A stretch of DNA of 64,000 nt from Niveibacterium sp. SC-1 (GTDB lineage Bacteria; Pseudomonadota; Gammaproteobacteria; Burkholderiales; Rhodocyclaceae): contig NZ_CP151275.1 of the NCBI RefSeq assembly GCF_038235435.1, positions 2,294,001 to 2,358,000 of the forward strand, written 5' to 3'. The notes under the pieces were generated by a model. That model was not told the origin of the DNA and did not search any database. It was given only the letters and a program-made list of their open reading frames with translations. The number at the start of each line of letters is the position of its first letter. Position 1 is the stretch's first letter. Both the position numbers and the translations under genes were made by a program. This document shows positions 26,019 to 34,449 of the stretch, one piece after another.

Positions 26019-27410
26019 TACATGGACGCCCCCGGTTTGCCCAGCTTTCACGTGATGATGGTTGGAAGGCAAGCTTGCAGCCGTACATTCGGACTTTTGC
26101 TGCGGCGAAGCCGCTGTCCCTGATGGAATGCGCTGGTTGGGTCCCGATCGATTCAATGCACTCGAAGTGCGTCGCCCCGGATGGGTTTGGTCAACCACGG
26201 TCTTACCTGTTTCGCCATCAATGCGTGATTGCCAGAGCAATCGGTGGAAGTGCTTCCTGTTCGATCTTGCGAGTGCTTGTTTCCTGCTATGCCGTTGCCA
26301 GCCCGGTCGTGTAATTGACTCGGAATTCCCGATCATGGGCGAGCAAAGCCCAGACCGTTCTTGCGTTCTTGTTCGCCAAGGCAACGGCGGCGATGTTCGG
26401 ATTTCGTCGGTTGAGCAGGCTGTTCAACCAGGGGTTGGACTTCGCATGACGCTTGGCGGCCAGAATGGCTGCGCGAGCGCCGTGGATGAGCAAAGTCCGC
26501 AGATAGACGTCTCCGCGTTTGCTGATGCCCAGCAGTGTTTGTTTGCCGCCGCTGGAGTGTTGGCGCGGAACGAGGCCCAACCACGCGGCGAGCTGACGGC
26601 CATTGTTGAAGCTGCGTGCATCGGCGATCGATGCCACCAGCGCCGTGGCAGTCAGTGGCCCGATCCCCGGAATCTTCTCTAGGCGCTGGCTGAGCTCACA
26701 GCCGTGGTGCCACTGCTTGATCTGCGCCTCGAGTTCGCCCACGTGCCGGTCCAGTTCCACCAACTGCGCATAGAGGCGCTGCATCAGGCACCGGAACACC
26801 TCGGGTAGTTCGTCGCCGGCATGCTCGATGAGTCCCTGCAACTGACTGCGCAAGGTGCATATTCCCTTCGGAAGCACCATGCCGAACTCGGCCATCAATC
26901 CGCGAATCTGGTTTGCCTGTGCGGTACGCGCGGCAACGAAGCCCTGTCGCACTCGGTGCAACGACAACACAGCCTGCTGCTCAACGCTCTTGATTGGCAC
27001 GAATCGCATGTTAGGCCGTGCAACCGCTTCGCAGATCGCCTCGGCATCCGCCGCATCGTTCTTGTTGCTCTTCACGTACGGCTTGACGAATTGCGGTGAC
27101 ATCAGCTTGACGGTGTGCCCGAAGCCCTTGAGCTTGCGCGCCCAGTGGTGTGCGCCACCACACGCCTCCATCCCAACCAGGCAGGGCGGTAAGTTGGCCA
27201 TGAACTTGGCGACCTGCTCGCGCTTGAGCTGTTTGCGTAAAACAGTCTTGCCCTGCCCATCCACACCGTGCACCTGGAACACGCTCTTGGCCAGGTCGAT
27301 CCCGATTGTCGTAATCTGCATGACGGACGCCTCCTTCGTTTCGAGTGGTTGATAAGCGCTTCCACTCTGGCACAGCGATGCCTATCGAGGCGGGGGCGTC
27401 CATCCCATTG
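26019..27410 (-). mobile_element. IS110-family (IS1111 group) element, copy B
   Basis: Inverted copy of 23318-24709, identical over 1,392 bp as far as I compared. Subterminal repeats at 26022-26034 and 27391-27403. It lies in the other terminal repeat of the same IS3 element, at the same base and in the same orientation relative to that terminus. Confidence 0.85.
26287..27321 (-). CDS. IS110-family transposase (DEDD recombinase), copy B
   Basis: A 344-residue protein identical to the copy A transposase: GIDLAK, GMEACGG, DAADAEAI and the IPGIGPLTATAL hairpin are all intact. The perfect identity implies a very recent transposition of one copy or gene conversion between them. The 3' non-coding region (26035-26286) again offers room for a bridge RNA. 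Confidence 0.95.
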   Translation of the reverse strand: MQITTIGIDLAKSVFQVHGVDGQGKTVLRKQLKREQVAKFMANLPPCLVGMEACGGAHHWARKLKGFGHTVKLMSPQFVKPYVKSNKNDAADAEAICEAVARPNMRFVPIKSVEQQAVLSLHRVRQGFVAARTAQANQIRGLMAEFGMVLPKGICTLRSQLQGLIEHAGDELPEVFRCLMQRLYAQLVELDRHVGELEAQIKQWHHGCELSQRLEKIPGIGPLTATALVASIADARSFNNGRQLAAWLGLVPRQHSSGGKQTLLGISKRGDVYLRTLLIHGARAAILAAKRHAKSNPWLNSLLNRRNPNIAAVALANKNARTVWALLAHDREFRVNYTTGLATA

Positions 27411-27415
27411 ATTCA

Positions 27416-27457
27416 GCCAGCTTGTGATCCGGCACTTCATGCTGGCGCCGGCTTGGA
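27416..27457 (+). pseudogene. Remnant of a DUF899 gene
   Basis: This 42-bp stretch reads S-Q-L-V-I-R-H-F-M-L-A-P, matching residues of the intact DUF899 protein encoded at 46683 (SQLVIQHFMLAPGW) with a few base changes. The scrap 23297-23312 on the other side of the IS3 element supplies the preceding F-E-G-R. So the IS3 element inserted in a DUF899 gene that had already lost its first 75 or so codons. The far end is fused to napA-like DNA at a shared CTTGGA. Confidence 0.7.
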
Positions 27458-27538
27458 TCTGTATTCCAGCATGTAGTCGGAAACAAACTCGTCGAAGCTG
27501 AGGCGCTTCTGGCCGTTCGGGTCCGTGTTCTTCGCCAC
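27452..27538 (-). pseudogene. Second napA, remnant downstream of the IS2-like element
   Basis: The minus strand reads V-A-K-N-T-D-P-N-G-Q-K-R-L-S-F-D-E-F and on to LEYRSK, collinear with NapA ([17 protein letters not shown]...LEYTSK at about native 20609-20700) but clearly diverged. It joins the remnant at 28874-29075 once the IS2-like element is removed. No start or stop remains. Confidence 0.8.
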
Positions 27539-27569
27539 TGGATTTGCCCCTGTATCTCCGGACACCGCC

Positions 27570-28457
27570 TCACCCTTGAGTTGATGAACCGGTCCTGCGG
27601 CGGAACTCGCGTGGCGTGCGGTATCCGAGCGCGCTGTGGGGATGAAACTCGTTGTAGTGCTCGAAGGCGATGGCCAGATTTGTCATCGCAGTCGGCGCAT
27701 CCGGTTTGGGCATGAAGGCGATGTAGTCGCGTTTCATCGTCTTCACGAAGCTCTCGGCCATGCCGTTGCTTTGCGGACTGCTCACCGGCGTTGTGAGCGG
27801 CTTCAAGCCAATTTGAGCGGCAAATGCCCGCGTCCGATGTGCGATGTAGCCCGAGCCGTTGTCGGTCAGCCATTCGATTTCTGAAGGCGCCTTAAGTGCA
27901 TGGCCAAAGCGTTGTTCGACAGCGGCCAGCATCACGTCTCGAACCCCGTCGGCGCTGTATCCGCCCGTGCTCGCCACCCAGCTCATGGCTTCCCGGTCGC
28001 AGCAATCGAGCGCGAAGGTCACGCGCAACGGCTCACCATTGTCGCAGCGGAACTCGAAGCCGTCCGAGCACCAGCGTTGGTTGCTGTTGTCGACCGCGAC
28101 ACGGCCATCGTGCCGGCGCTCAATGTGTGGGTGCTTGGGCTTGCGTTCCAGCAGCAGGGCGTGCTCACGCATGACCCGATAGACCCGCTTGGCATTAACC
28201 GGGGCCGCGCCCTGGCGCTCGCGCTCCCGACGCAAGAGCGCCCAGACGCGTCGGTAGCCGTAGCTGGGCAAATCCGCGACAGCGAGCCGGATTTCCCCGA
28301 CCAGACCGGCGTCATCCGTGACCCGCGCGGTGCGCCGGTCACGCCAGTCGGCGGACCGCGCAAGCTTTGCCGTCATGTTCGAGCGCGCTACGCCAAGGAC
28401 ATCGCAGACCGGTTTCACTGGTCGTCCCCCGGCAATGAGGGCGAGCGCGCAATCCAT
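27570..28457 (-). CDS. IS2-like orfB transposase (DDE)
   Basis: A 295-residue rve-type integrase of the IS2 group. The HTH part includes [15 protein letters not shown]; the DDE core includes [11 protein letters not shown] (first Asp), [12 protein letters not shown] (second Asp) and [16 protein letters not shown] (Glu). The C-terminus is [14 protein letters not shown]. It overlaps orfA by 43 bases; in IS2 relatives the active OrfAB fusion arises by -1 frameshifting in such an overlap. Confidence 0.92.
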   Translation of the reverse strand: MDCALALIAGGRPVKPVCDVLGVARSNMTAKLARSADWRDRRTARVTDDAGLVGEIRLAVADLPSYGYRRVWALLRRERERQGAAPVNAKRVYRVMREHALLLERKPKHPHIERRHDGRVAVDNSNQRWCSDGFEFRCDNGEPLRVTFALDCCDREAMSWVASTGGYSADGVRDVMLAAVEQRFGHALKAPSEIEWLTDNGSGYIAHRTRAFAAQIGLKPLTTPVSSPQSNGMAESFVKTMKRDYIAFMPKPDAPTAMTNLAIAFEHYNEFHPHSALGYRTPREFRRRTGSSTQG

Positions 28458-28816
28458 TTTCGCGACTTCATCACCTCCACGGCCTCACGAAGAATCTCGT
28501 TCTCCATGGTCTTCTTGCCGAGCAGTCGCTGCAGTTCCCGGATTTGCTTGAGTGCGTCGCTCAGCTCCGAGGCGGGGACCACTTCCTCACCGGCGCTGAC
28601 CGCCGACAGGCTGCCGTCCTGGTAGAGCTTGCGCCAGTGGAATAGCTGATTCGGATTCACGCCGTGTTGGCGCGCCACCATCGAGACCGTCTTCCCGGGC
28701 TCGAAGCTCTCTCGAGCCATGGCCAGCTTCTCGTCCGCCGACCATCTGCGCCGGCGCTCCGGCCCGCTCAACACTTCCATCACGTTCTGCTTGGTGTCAG
28801 TCAAAAACACAGTCAT
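28415..28816 (-). CDS. IS2-like orfA
   Basis: A 133-residue HTH protein: [17 protein letters not shown], then [22 protein letters not shown] and a coiled coil [20 protein letters not shown]. The ATG at 28816 ([10 protein letters not shown]) is preferred over a reading to 28861 that begins within the terminal repeat. Intact. Confidence 0.9.
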   Translation of the reverse strand: MTVFLTDTKQNVMEVLSGPERRRRWSADEKLAMARESFEPGKTVSMVARQHGVNPNQLFHWRKLYQDGSLSAVSAGEEVVPASELSDALKQIRELQRLLGKKTMENEILREAVEVMKSRKWIARSPSLPGDDQ

Positions 28817-28873
28817 ACGCCTACCCGCTAGTTTAGTGGGTGACTGTGTCCGGTGATTCAAGGGGCCGCTTCA

Positions 28874-29075
28874 GCCACCTTCTGCAGCGGATGCTCAGAA
28901 CGCTGGCCATGACCGACGTCGGGATTGCCAAGCTTCAAATTTGTGTGCTTGCTGACGAAGTCGTTGTGCACTCGACCGGTCGAGATGATCTGGCGGGCGA
29001 TGTCGTTGAGGATCGCGAGGTCCGCACGAAGGTAAGCTCGATGTGTGCGAGCTGTTGAAGCGATGCTCGACGGTC
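28874..29075 (-). pseudogene. Second napA, remnant upstream of the IS2-like element
   Basis: The minus strand encodes [17 protein letters not shown], then [19 protein letters not shown] and EHPLQKVA, collinear with intact NapA ([17 protein letters not shown]...EHPLQKAA). Toward 29075 a small deletion shifts the frame, after which STVEHR still matches NapA STYEHRS. The remnant ends against an ISAs1 fragment. It is too diverged to be a recent copy of the napA at 19153. Confidence 0.85.
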
Positions 29076-29400
29076 GAAATCGCGGGCAAGACGCTGGGCG
29101 CCTCGGGCACGCACGGCCCGGTGTATCTGACCAGTCTGGGCATGGTAGTCGCCCAGTAACGGGTAACGGGTCGCCGACAAGGGCGGTGAAGTGCGACCCC
29201 CGAGTTGCTCTCCACGCTCGATCTGCACGGCCGCTCTGTGAGCTCGGACGCGCAGGGCTGCCAGGGCGAGACCGCCAGTCAGATTCGAGCTCGCGATGCG
29301 GACTATCTGCTAGAGGCCAAGGCAACCAACTCAGCCTGCACGAGGGGATCGAAGACGCGTTTGCCGACCAGCCAGACGCTCCCGCGCAGGAGTCGAACAC
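29070..29400 (+). pseudogene. ISAs1-family transposase fragment
   Basis: Scattered plus-strand pieces match ISAs1 transposases: [19 protein letters not shown], then after a stop [35 protein letters not shown] and [12 protein letters not shown], followed in another frame by [14 protein letters not shown]. At least three frame changes or stops; no ends recognised. A dead fragment. Confidence 0.65.
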
Positions 29401-29437
29401 CGCTGGCCGTGGCCGCTGATGTGAAGGCTCAATAGGT

Positions 29438-29750
29438 TGTTTCGGGTGTTCACCCGGAGAGGTTCTGAGAGACTGGAAATCGCCAAACCCCCAGTCAGAC
29501 GAGAACAAGACACCGGATGAACACCCATAAGAATGCCCGACTGACGTATCTGCGTCGCCTGGAGATGGTCCAGGACATTACCGAACGTGGGCTGCCAGTC
29601 CCGCAGGCAGCGGCGTGTCACGGCGTAAGCGCGGTGACCGCGCGCAAGTGGCTGGGCCGCTATCTGGCCGGTGGTGCTGCGGCCCTGCTCGACAAGTCCT
29701 CGCGCCCCGAGCGCTCGCCGCGCGCGATCGCCCCGGACGTGGCGCTGACC
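29438..29750 (+). mobile_element. Left end of an IS481-family element, truncated
   Basis: The element probably begins near 29438 (TGTTTCGGGTG) and runs through the first 78 codons of an IS481 transposase ([40 protein letters not shown]). It breaks off at about 29750 where isomerase sequence starts. The DDE core and the right end are missing. Confidence 0.7.
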
Positions 29751-30212
29751 GGCAGCGCCGGTAACTGCTCTAATGCGGTGAATGATTTTCGCAAAATCGT
29801 CGGAATCGAATCCTATGCGCCGACCGATAACGTTTCCGAACTCACTGCCCGCACCAACGACGAAGGCTGGGCCACAATTTTTGTGGAATGGTTGAAGATC
29901 AGCAAGCTCAAGCCGCAAGACGCAGTGTTTGTATTCTCTGTAGGCGGCGGCAATCTGGAAAGGAATATCAGCCCAAACTTGGTCGAGGCGTTGAAATATG
30001 CGAAGACGGTCGGCGCCAAAATTGCCGGCGTGGTGGGTCGCGACGGTGGCTATACCGCGCAAGTTGCGGATACCTGCGTGATCATTCCGACAGTAAACAC
30101 GGAAACGATTACCCCGCATTCGGAAGCGTTTCAGGCGGTGGTTTGGCACCTGCTGGTATCACATCCTAAGCTTAAGTCTAATCAGACTAAGTGGGAGTCC
30201 GCGGTCAAGTGA
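29517..30212 (+). pseudogene. In-frame fusion: IS481 transposase N-terminus with GmhA-like isomerase C-terminus
   Basis: An uninterrupted 231-codon frame. Residues 1-78 are the HTH region of an IS481 transposase. From residue 79 (GSAGNCSNAVNDF) it is the SIS domain of a sedoheptulose-7-phosphate isomerase-like protein, with VFVFSVGGGNLERNISPNLVEA split by the usual loop and HSEAFQAVVWHLL near the end. The first 45-50 isomerase residues, including most of the GNGGSA phosphate loop, are gone. Isomerase activity is therefore unlikely. The next two genes follow with short overlaps, so the old operon is still recognisable. Confidence 0.8.
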
Positions 30213-30742
30213 CCGTGCGCGCGGTATTTCTCGATCGAGATGGCGTGATCAACCGCGCCATCGTGCGCACTGGTAAGCCGTATCCACCAGCGTCGCTGGA
30301 CGATCTGGAAATTCTGCCGGGTGTTGCGCAGGCGCCGGCCACACTCAAGGCTGCAGGTTTCCGGCTGATCGTGGTGACTAATCAGCCCGATGTGGCGCGC
30401 GGCGCCACGCCGAAAGAGTTGGTCGAATCGATCAACGCGAAGCTCAGTGCTGAATTGCCGCTCGATAGTGTATTGACCTGCTGGCACGATTCCGCCGAGC
30501 AATGCGATTGCCGCAAACCGAAACCGGGTTTGTTGCTCGACGGTGCAAGCAAATTTGGAATCGATTTGGCCGAGAGTTTCATGATAGGCGACCGGTGGCG
30601 CGATGTGGAGGCGGGGCGGCGCGCTGGCTGCAAAACCATTTTCATCGATTACGGATATGCCGAGCAGCAACCAGAATCCTGTGATTTGCGTGTCGGGTCG
30701 GTACTCGAAGCGGCCCGAATTATTCAAAATCAGGTGGGCTGA
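30208..30742 (+). CDS. gmhB: HAD-IIIA phosphatase, GmhB-type
   Basis: A 177-residue phosphatase of the D-glycero-manno-heptose 1,7-bisphosphate phosphatase family. The nucleophile motif is FLDRDGVINR; the zinc site is CWH...CDCRKPKPG, the C-x-H-x5-C-x-C form typical of GmhB; GDRWRDVEAG carries the last motif. I prefer the GTG at 30208, which overlaps the isomerase stop as GTGA and has GGGAG 10 bases upstream; an ATG at 30191 is possible. Together with the isomerase relic and the transaldolase it suggests heptose precursor synthesis. No heptose kinase or nucleotidyltransferase is visible nearby. Confidence 0.82.
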
Positions 30743-30744
30743 AC

Positions 30745-31461
30745 ATGACTTCGATTGATCAATTGAAAGTGAAGATTTTCGCCGACGGGGCCGACAGGGC
30801 AGGGATGCTGGAAATGAGCGCCCAGCCGTTCATCAAGGGCCTCACCACGAACCCGACATTGATGCGCAAGGCCGGTATCACCGACTACCGCGCGTTCTGC
30901 AAAGAAATCCTGCAGGGTATCAAAGACAAGCCGCTGTCGTTCGAAGTGTTGTCGGACGATTTCGCCGAAATGGAACGGCAGGCGCTGGAAATCGCCAGCT
31001 GGGGAGAAAATGTTTACGTCAAGATTCCGGTGACCAACACCAAACAGGAAACCTGTTACGCACTGGTAAAGCGCCTGGCCGAAAAGAAAGTGAAGCTTAA
31101 CGTTACCGCGTTGATGACGCGAGCGCAGGTGCGCGACGTGGTTGCCGTGCTCAATTCGAAGGTGGCCAGTTACGTATCTGTATTCGCCGGCCGCATCGCC
31201 GACACCGGCCGCGATCCGGTCCCGCTGATGGCCGCAGCGGTGGACTTGCTCAAGGTTAATCCGGAAGCGGAACTGATCTGGGCGAGCCCGCGCGAACTGC
31301 TCAATATTTTCCAGGCTGACCAGGTTGGCTGCCAGGTCATTACTGTCACTAACGATATTCTGAGAAAACTATCGCTGGTGGGTTGCGATCTCGACGAGTA
31401 TTCGCTCGACACCGTTAGGATGTTTTATACCGATGCGGTGGCGGCTGGCTTCAGGCTGTGA
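30745..31461 (+). CDS. Transaldolase / fructose-6-phosphate aldolase family protein
   Basis: A 238-residue TIM-barrel aldolase of the short transaldolase (TalC/FSA) family. It has GLTTNPTLMRKAG near residues 31-43, the Schiff-base Lys in NVYVKIPVTN near residue 90, and AGRIADTGRDP near 145. Such enzymes move a dihydroxyacetone unit between sugar phosphates; making sedoheptulose 7-phosphate would fit the neighbouring isomerase and phosphatase. It begins 2 bases after the phosphatase stop. Lower G+C than the flanking backbone indicates transfer. Confidence 0.82.
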   Translation: MTSIDQLKVKIFADGADRAGMLEMSAQPFIKGLTTNPTLMRKAGITDYRAFCKEILQGIKDKPLSFEVLSDDFAEMERQALEIASWGENVYVKIPVTNTKQETCYALVKRLAEKKVKLNVTALMTRAQVRDVVAVLNSKVASYVSVFAGRIADTGRDPVPLMAAAVDLLKVNPEAELIWASPRELLNIFQADQVGCQVITVTNDILRKLSLVGCDLDEYSLDTVRMFYTDAVAAGFRL

Positions 31462-31514
31462 GCAAAGTCGCGCTGATTGTCGGCGTCAATCCCGACCGGA
31501 GGAGTCGGCTGTAG
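31458..31514 (+). pseudogene. First codons of a sugar-nucleotide dehydratase, truncated
   Basis: A GTG overlapping the transaldolase stop opens a 19-codon frame starting S-K-V-A-L-I-V-G-V, the Rossmann start seen in GDP-mannose dehydratases and related epimerases, followed at once by a TAG. It looks like the cut 5' end of the operon's next gene. The match is short, so confidence is low. Confidence 0.3.
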
Positions 31515-31578
31515 CCGGTCCGCGCAAACGGATTCGCCTAGTGAGCTGGCCTCATTTGTTTGACGCGGAATGACTTCG

Positions 31579-32400
31579 CTAGGTGGACGACGGTCGTTCA
31601 AGCCGGCGGTTGTGTCGCCGACAGTGTCGCGAAGTGAAGCTCCTCTTGGGGGGGGGCGTTGCGTCGAGCGAGGAAAGCGGCTGACGCGCGTTGCAGAGGT
31701 CGATGTAACTGGCGACGCCTTGGCGCGCCGCGATTACGGTCTCGTGGGCGTGCAAGTAGATTTCTTCGTACTTGATCGAGAGCGGCGGTATTGAAAATCT
31801 CCGGGTGGCCATGCCGTGTACAGGCTTTTATCCATGCTGATCGTGACGCGGTGCACGAGGATGCGGCGGCTGGGCCGATTGAGGGTCACAGCCAGATGGG
31901 CCAGCCGCGGGCCATCGGTACGTAGGTGAACTCCCTGGCCCAGACGTGGTTGGCCCGTCCGATTGCCAGTCTTTGAAGCGGTAGGGATGAATCGCGTGGC
32001 CCGGAAGCCCTTGGGTGCTTCTCGGTTTGCCGTAAAGTGGTTCGACGCCCATGCGCGCTATCAGCGTGCCGTCGTGCCGCCAGATCTCAAACCCCGCCGG
32101 CGTAGCAGGTCACGCAGCATCCGGATGCCTTCCAGGTGCAAGGCATCGATGCGCTGCATCAGGTCAGGTCTGTCTGCGGAACGCTTTCCATGGCTTGCTG
32201 AGCAAGTCCGCGTGTACCGGTCCACGTTGGGTCTGTCGGCGTTTCGGAGGCAAACACGCCCGCGGCACGCTCGAGTAGCGATTCTTCCAGTCCGTGACCC
32301 GGTCGGATGCACGCCAAACTGCTTGGTCAGCTTCGCCAACGTCTTCTCGCCACGCGGCGCATCGAGCACCGCCTTGCTTGAATGCCGGTGAGCGGTTCCG
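31579..32400 (-). pseudogene. IS3-family element remnant (orfA and orfB wrecks)
   Basis: Read on the minus strand from right to left: an orfA piece (GEKTLAKLTKQFGVHPT, then VTDWKNRY in another frame), an orfB start (RQTDLMQRIDALHLEGIRMLRDLLRRRG), a middle part (MGVEPLYGKPRS, then ANHVWAREFTYVPMARG after a shift) and the C-terminus (KYEEIYLHAHETVIAARQGV, DATPP). At least four frame changes and several stops. Together with flanking non-coding DNA it fills the 1.06-kb gap 31462-32519. Confidence 0.75.
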
Positions 32401-32519
32401 GCGTGGTCTTTTACTTCTCTCCTTCTCGTCCGATTATTGGGCCATAGGGGCTGGTTTCCAGCTAACGCCGTGTTCAGTTCTCCGGAGCCGGCTGCCGTTT
32501 GCGACGCGTCTTGCTTTTA

Positions 32520-33644
32520 TCACCGCTGGACGATTTGCTCGTAGAGACCAAAGTACTGCTTCCCAATCTGTGATGTGGCAAACATGTGCGCGCAACGAAT
32601 TTTGGCGCCGGCTCCGAGCTTCTCTGCATAACTCGGGTTGTCCATCAGTATTCGCATTGCCCGAGAGAAAGCCGCGGAATCCGCGGGAGGCACAACCAGT
32701 CCGGTTTCTCCATGCGCGTTAACATAAGAGGTTCCCGTGCCGAGCTCGGTCGAGATTAGGGGTTTCCCCAAGGCAGCGCCTTCTAATAGAGAAACGCCGA
32801 ACGCCTCGGATCGCAAATGCGACGGGAAGACTATCCCCCGACAAAGTCGGATGAGCGTGAATTTGTCTATATCAGAAATTCTTCCCAAGAAATGAATATT
32901 GGGACTTCCCGAGGCGATGCTGCGCAGACGCCCTCCTTCCGGTCCGTCACCCGCAATTACGACGCTGAAGCCCGTTTCGCGAGCGGCATCAATAAGATAG
33001 TCGAGGCCTTTGTAGTATCTGAGGACGCCAACAAACAGAAAGAACGGTCGCGGAAAATGCTCCCGCCAGTGCAGCTCACGGTCGACTGAGGGCGCTGGGA
33101 TGCTCTCCATGTCGATCGATAGTGGTATTACGTTGACCGCCTTTCCCATTCGCGACAGATATTCGCTCGTGCGCGCATAGGCCGGTGAGGTGGCTATGAT
33201 CGCCTCGGCCTTTGAGAAGAACCTTTTTCGAACCGGGGAATACAGAGCCTCGGCTAGACGCTGCCGGACAATGTCTGAGTGATAAGTAATGACGTAGGGT
33301 TTCCCCGGATTCCCAAGTAGTTCGAGAATGTCGCCGAAGGGCCATGGGTAATGAAAGTTCAAAATATCCGCTCGGCGAGCTTCCGCGCGGAACGTCGATA
33401 CGGATGATGGCGATCCGAAGTCGCAAGACGATATCTCCAGGATACTCTTTGCCCGAATGACCGGTGCCCCGCCCACGAAAACCCGCTGCGGCGTTGCGTT
33501 CTTGGCAAGGGTAAATACGGAGGAGCCTACGCCGCAACCTTCTAGCCCGGTAACGATTTGACGGATTGCCTCTTGAAGGCCGCCTTGCGTTTCGGGATAG
33601 TAGGTTCTGTAAATATGAAGAGCTTTCAATCTGCGGCCAACCAA
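32520..33644 (-). CDS. Glycosyltransferase family 4
   Basis: A 374-residue GT-B glycosyltransferase. The N-terminal domain begins ALHIYRTYYPETQGGLQEAI; the C-terminal donor-binding domain (about 200-360) contains FFLFVGVLRYYKGLDYLI and the family E-x7-E motif in SEAFGVSLLEGAALGKP. It would add a sugar from a nucleotide donor to a growing glycan on the cytoplasmic face. No ATG fits: the start is a TTG at 33644 or 33629. Last gene of the polysaccharide operon, 19 bp behind a GT2 gene. Linkage and sugar unknown. Confidence 0.85.
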   Translation of the reverse strand: MVGRRLKALHIYRTYYPETQGGLQEAIRQIVTGLEGCGVGSSVFTLAKNATPQRVFVGGAPVIRAKSILEISSCDFGSPSSVSTFRAEARRADILNFHYPWPFGDILELLGNPGKPYVITYHSDIVRQRLAEALYSPVRKRFFSKAEAIIATSPAYARTSEYLSRMGKAVNVIPLSIDMESIPAPSVDRELHWREHFPRPFFLFVGVLRYYKGLDYLIDAARETGFSVVIAGDGPEGGRLRSIASGSPNIHFLGRISDIDKFTLIRLCRGIVFPSHLRSEAFGVSLLEGAALGKPLISTELGTGTSYVNAHGETGLVVPPADSAAFSRAMRILMDNPSYAEKLGAGAKIRCAHMFATSQIGKQYFGLYEQIVQR

Positions 33645-33663
33645 ATCTACTGGGTTCTCATTT

Positions 33664-34449
33664 CTAAAGGCACGATTTCAGCCAAACCGAATAGGGCTGC
33701 GCAAGCCACCACTTCAACGGAATGCGGCCGTAGTACTTCTTCACGATGGCCATCGCCTCGCCATAATGTAGGCGTCTGTTTCGGTTTGTCTTCGTGCTAG
33801 GGTGGTCGCGGTTGGCGGCTACGAACCTGTCGGTGAAGGCGAGGGGGCCGCCGTGGAGGTATAGCTTCCACCACAAATCGTAGTCCATCGCCATATGCAG
33901 TTCTTTATTTACGCCGTCGACGGCGTTCCAGGCGACTCTACGTATCAGGGTTCCAGGCTGCGAAATGATGCAACGAATCGCAAGCCTGTCGACATTGAAG
34001 GGCTCCACCCAAACCGGCTTCGTTTTGCTTGTTCCTTGGGCGAAGTTGACGCATTTTCCATAGGCCGCCGGTGACTCGAGTTTCCGTTCCAGAACTTCCA
34101 GTAGCGTCTCTAGGCCGCCGGGAAGAAGCCAATCGTCGCTGTTTAGCCAACAAACGTATGGAGCCGTCCCCAAGTCGATGCACTCGTTAATGGCTGCGGC
34201 TTGACCAGCATCCGGATGGCTGCGCCATCCGGACAGCCTGGAAGACCAAGAACGAATTACATTGAGCGAGCCGTCAGTGGACCCTCCATCAGCCACAAAG
34301 ACCTCGACCGGAATCTCTTGACTAAAGATAGAGCGCAGTGCCTCGTCCAGAAACTCGGCTTGATTGAATGACGGGACGGCAACGGTCACCAGTGGGGCGC
34401 TAGCCACTGCTGCTGACGTCCAGTGTTGAAAGGTAGTCAGCGTAGGCAA
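33664..34449 (-). CDS. Glycosyltransferase family 2
   Basis: A 261-residue GT-A enzyme: VTVAVPSFNQAEFLDEAL (nucleotide site), ADGGSTDGS, and the metal-binding NSDDW near residue 103. The C-terminal part includes MAMDYDLWWKL, typical of WcaA/WbbD-type transferases. Its first 50 bases overlap the GDP-fucose synthase gene. Donor and acceptor unknown; GDP-fucose is possible given the neighbours. Confidence 0.85.
   Translation of the reverse strand: MPTLTTFQHWTSAAVASAPLVTVAVPSFNQAEFLDEALRSIFSQEIPVEVFVADGGSTDGSLNVIRSWSSRLSGWRSHPDAGQAAAINECIDLGTAPYVCWLNSDDWLLPGGLETLLEVLERKLESPAAYGKCVNFAQGTSKTKPVWVEPFNVDRLAIRCIISQPGTLIRRVAWNAVDGVNKELHMAMDYDLWWKLYLHGGPLAFTDRFVAANRDHPSTKTNRNRRLHYGEAMAIVKKYYGRIPLKWWLAQPYSVWLKSCL

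Larger units (their letters stand above)
23313..27415 (-). mobile_element. IS3-family element carrying two IS110 insertions in its ends
   Basis: The outermost bases are TGAAT (23313-23317) and ATTCA (27411-27415). After removal of the two IS110 elements they join CGCCCCGAGTTTCGCGG on each side, giving a terminal inverted repeat that begins TGAATCGCCCCGAG at both ends. This is the usual form of IS3-family ends. A 3-bp direct repeat GCC (23310-23312 and 27416-27418) flanks the whole as target duplication. The element without insertions would be about 1.3 kb (core 24710-26018). Its transposase orfB is broken. It sits in a DUF899 remnant. Confidence 0.8.
27539..28873 (-). mobile_element. IS2-like element (IS3 family) with 5-bp target duplication
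   Basis: A 1,335-bp element. One end begins TGGATTTGCCCCTG at 27539; the other, read inward, begins TGAAGCGGCCCCTTG at 28873. Both then share a TCCGGACA/ACCGGACA stretch, as in IS2. GCCAC flanks it at 27534-27538 and 28874-28878. Removing the element and one GCCAC restores an open napA frame (PLQK-VA-KNTDPNG), which fixes the boundaries to the base. Both transposase frames are intact. Confidence 0.92.

Noticed and set aside
23313..27415. Composite transposon mobilised by the two inverted IS110 copies
   Set aside because: IS110 elements do not mobilise by flanking pairs, and exact insertion in both IS3 ends explains the structure better.
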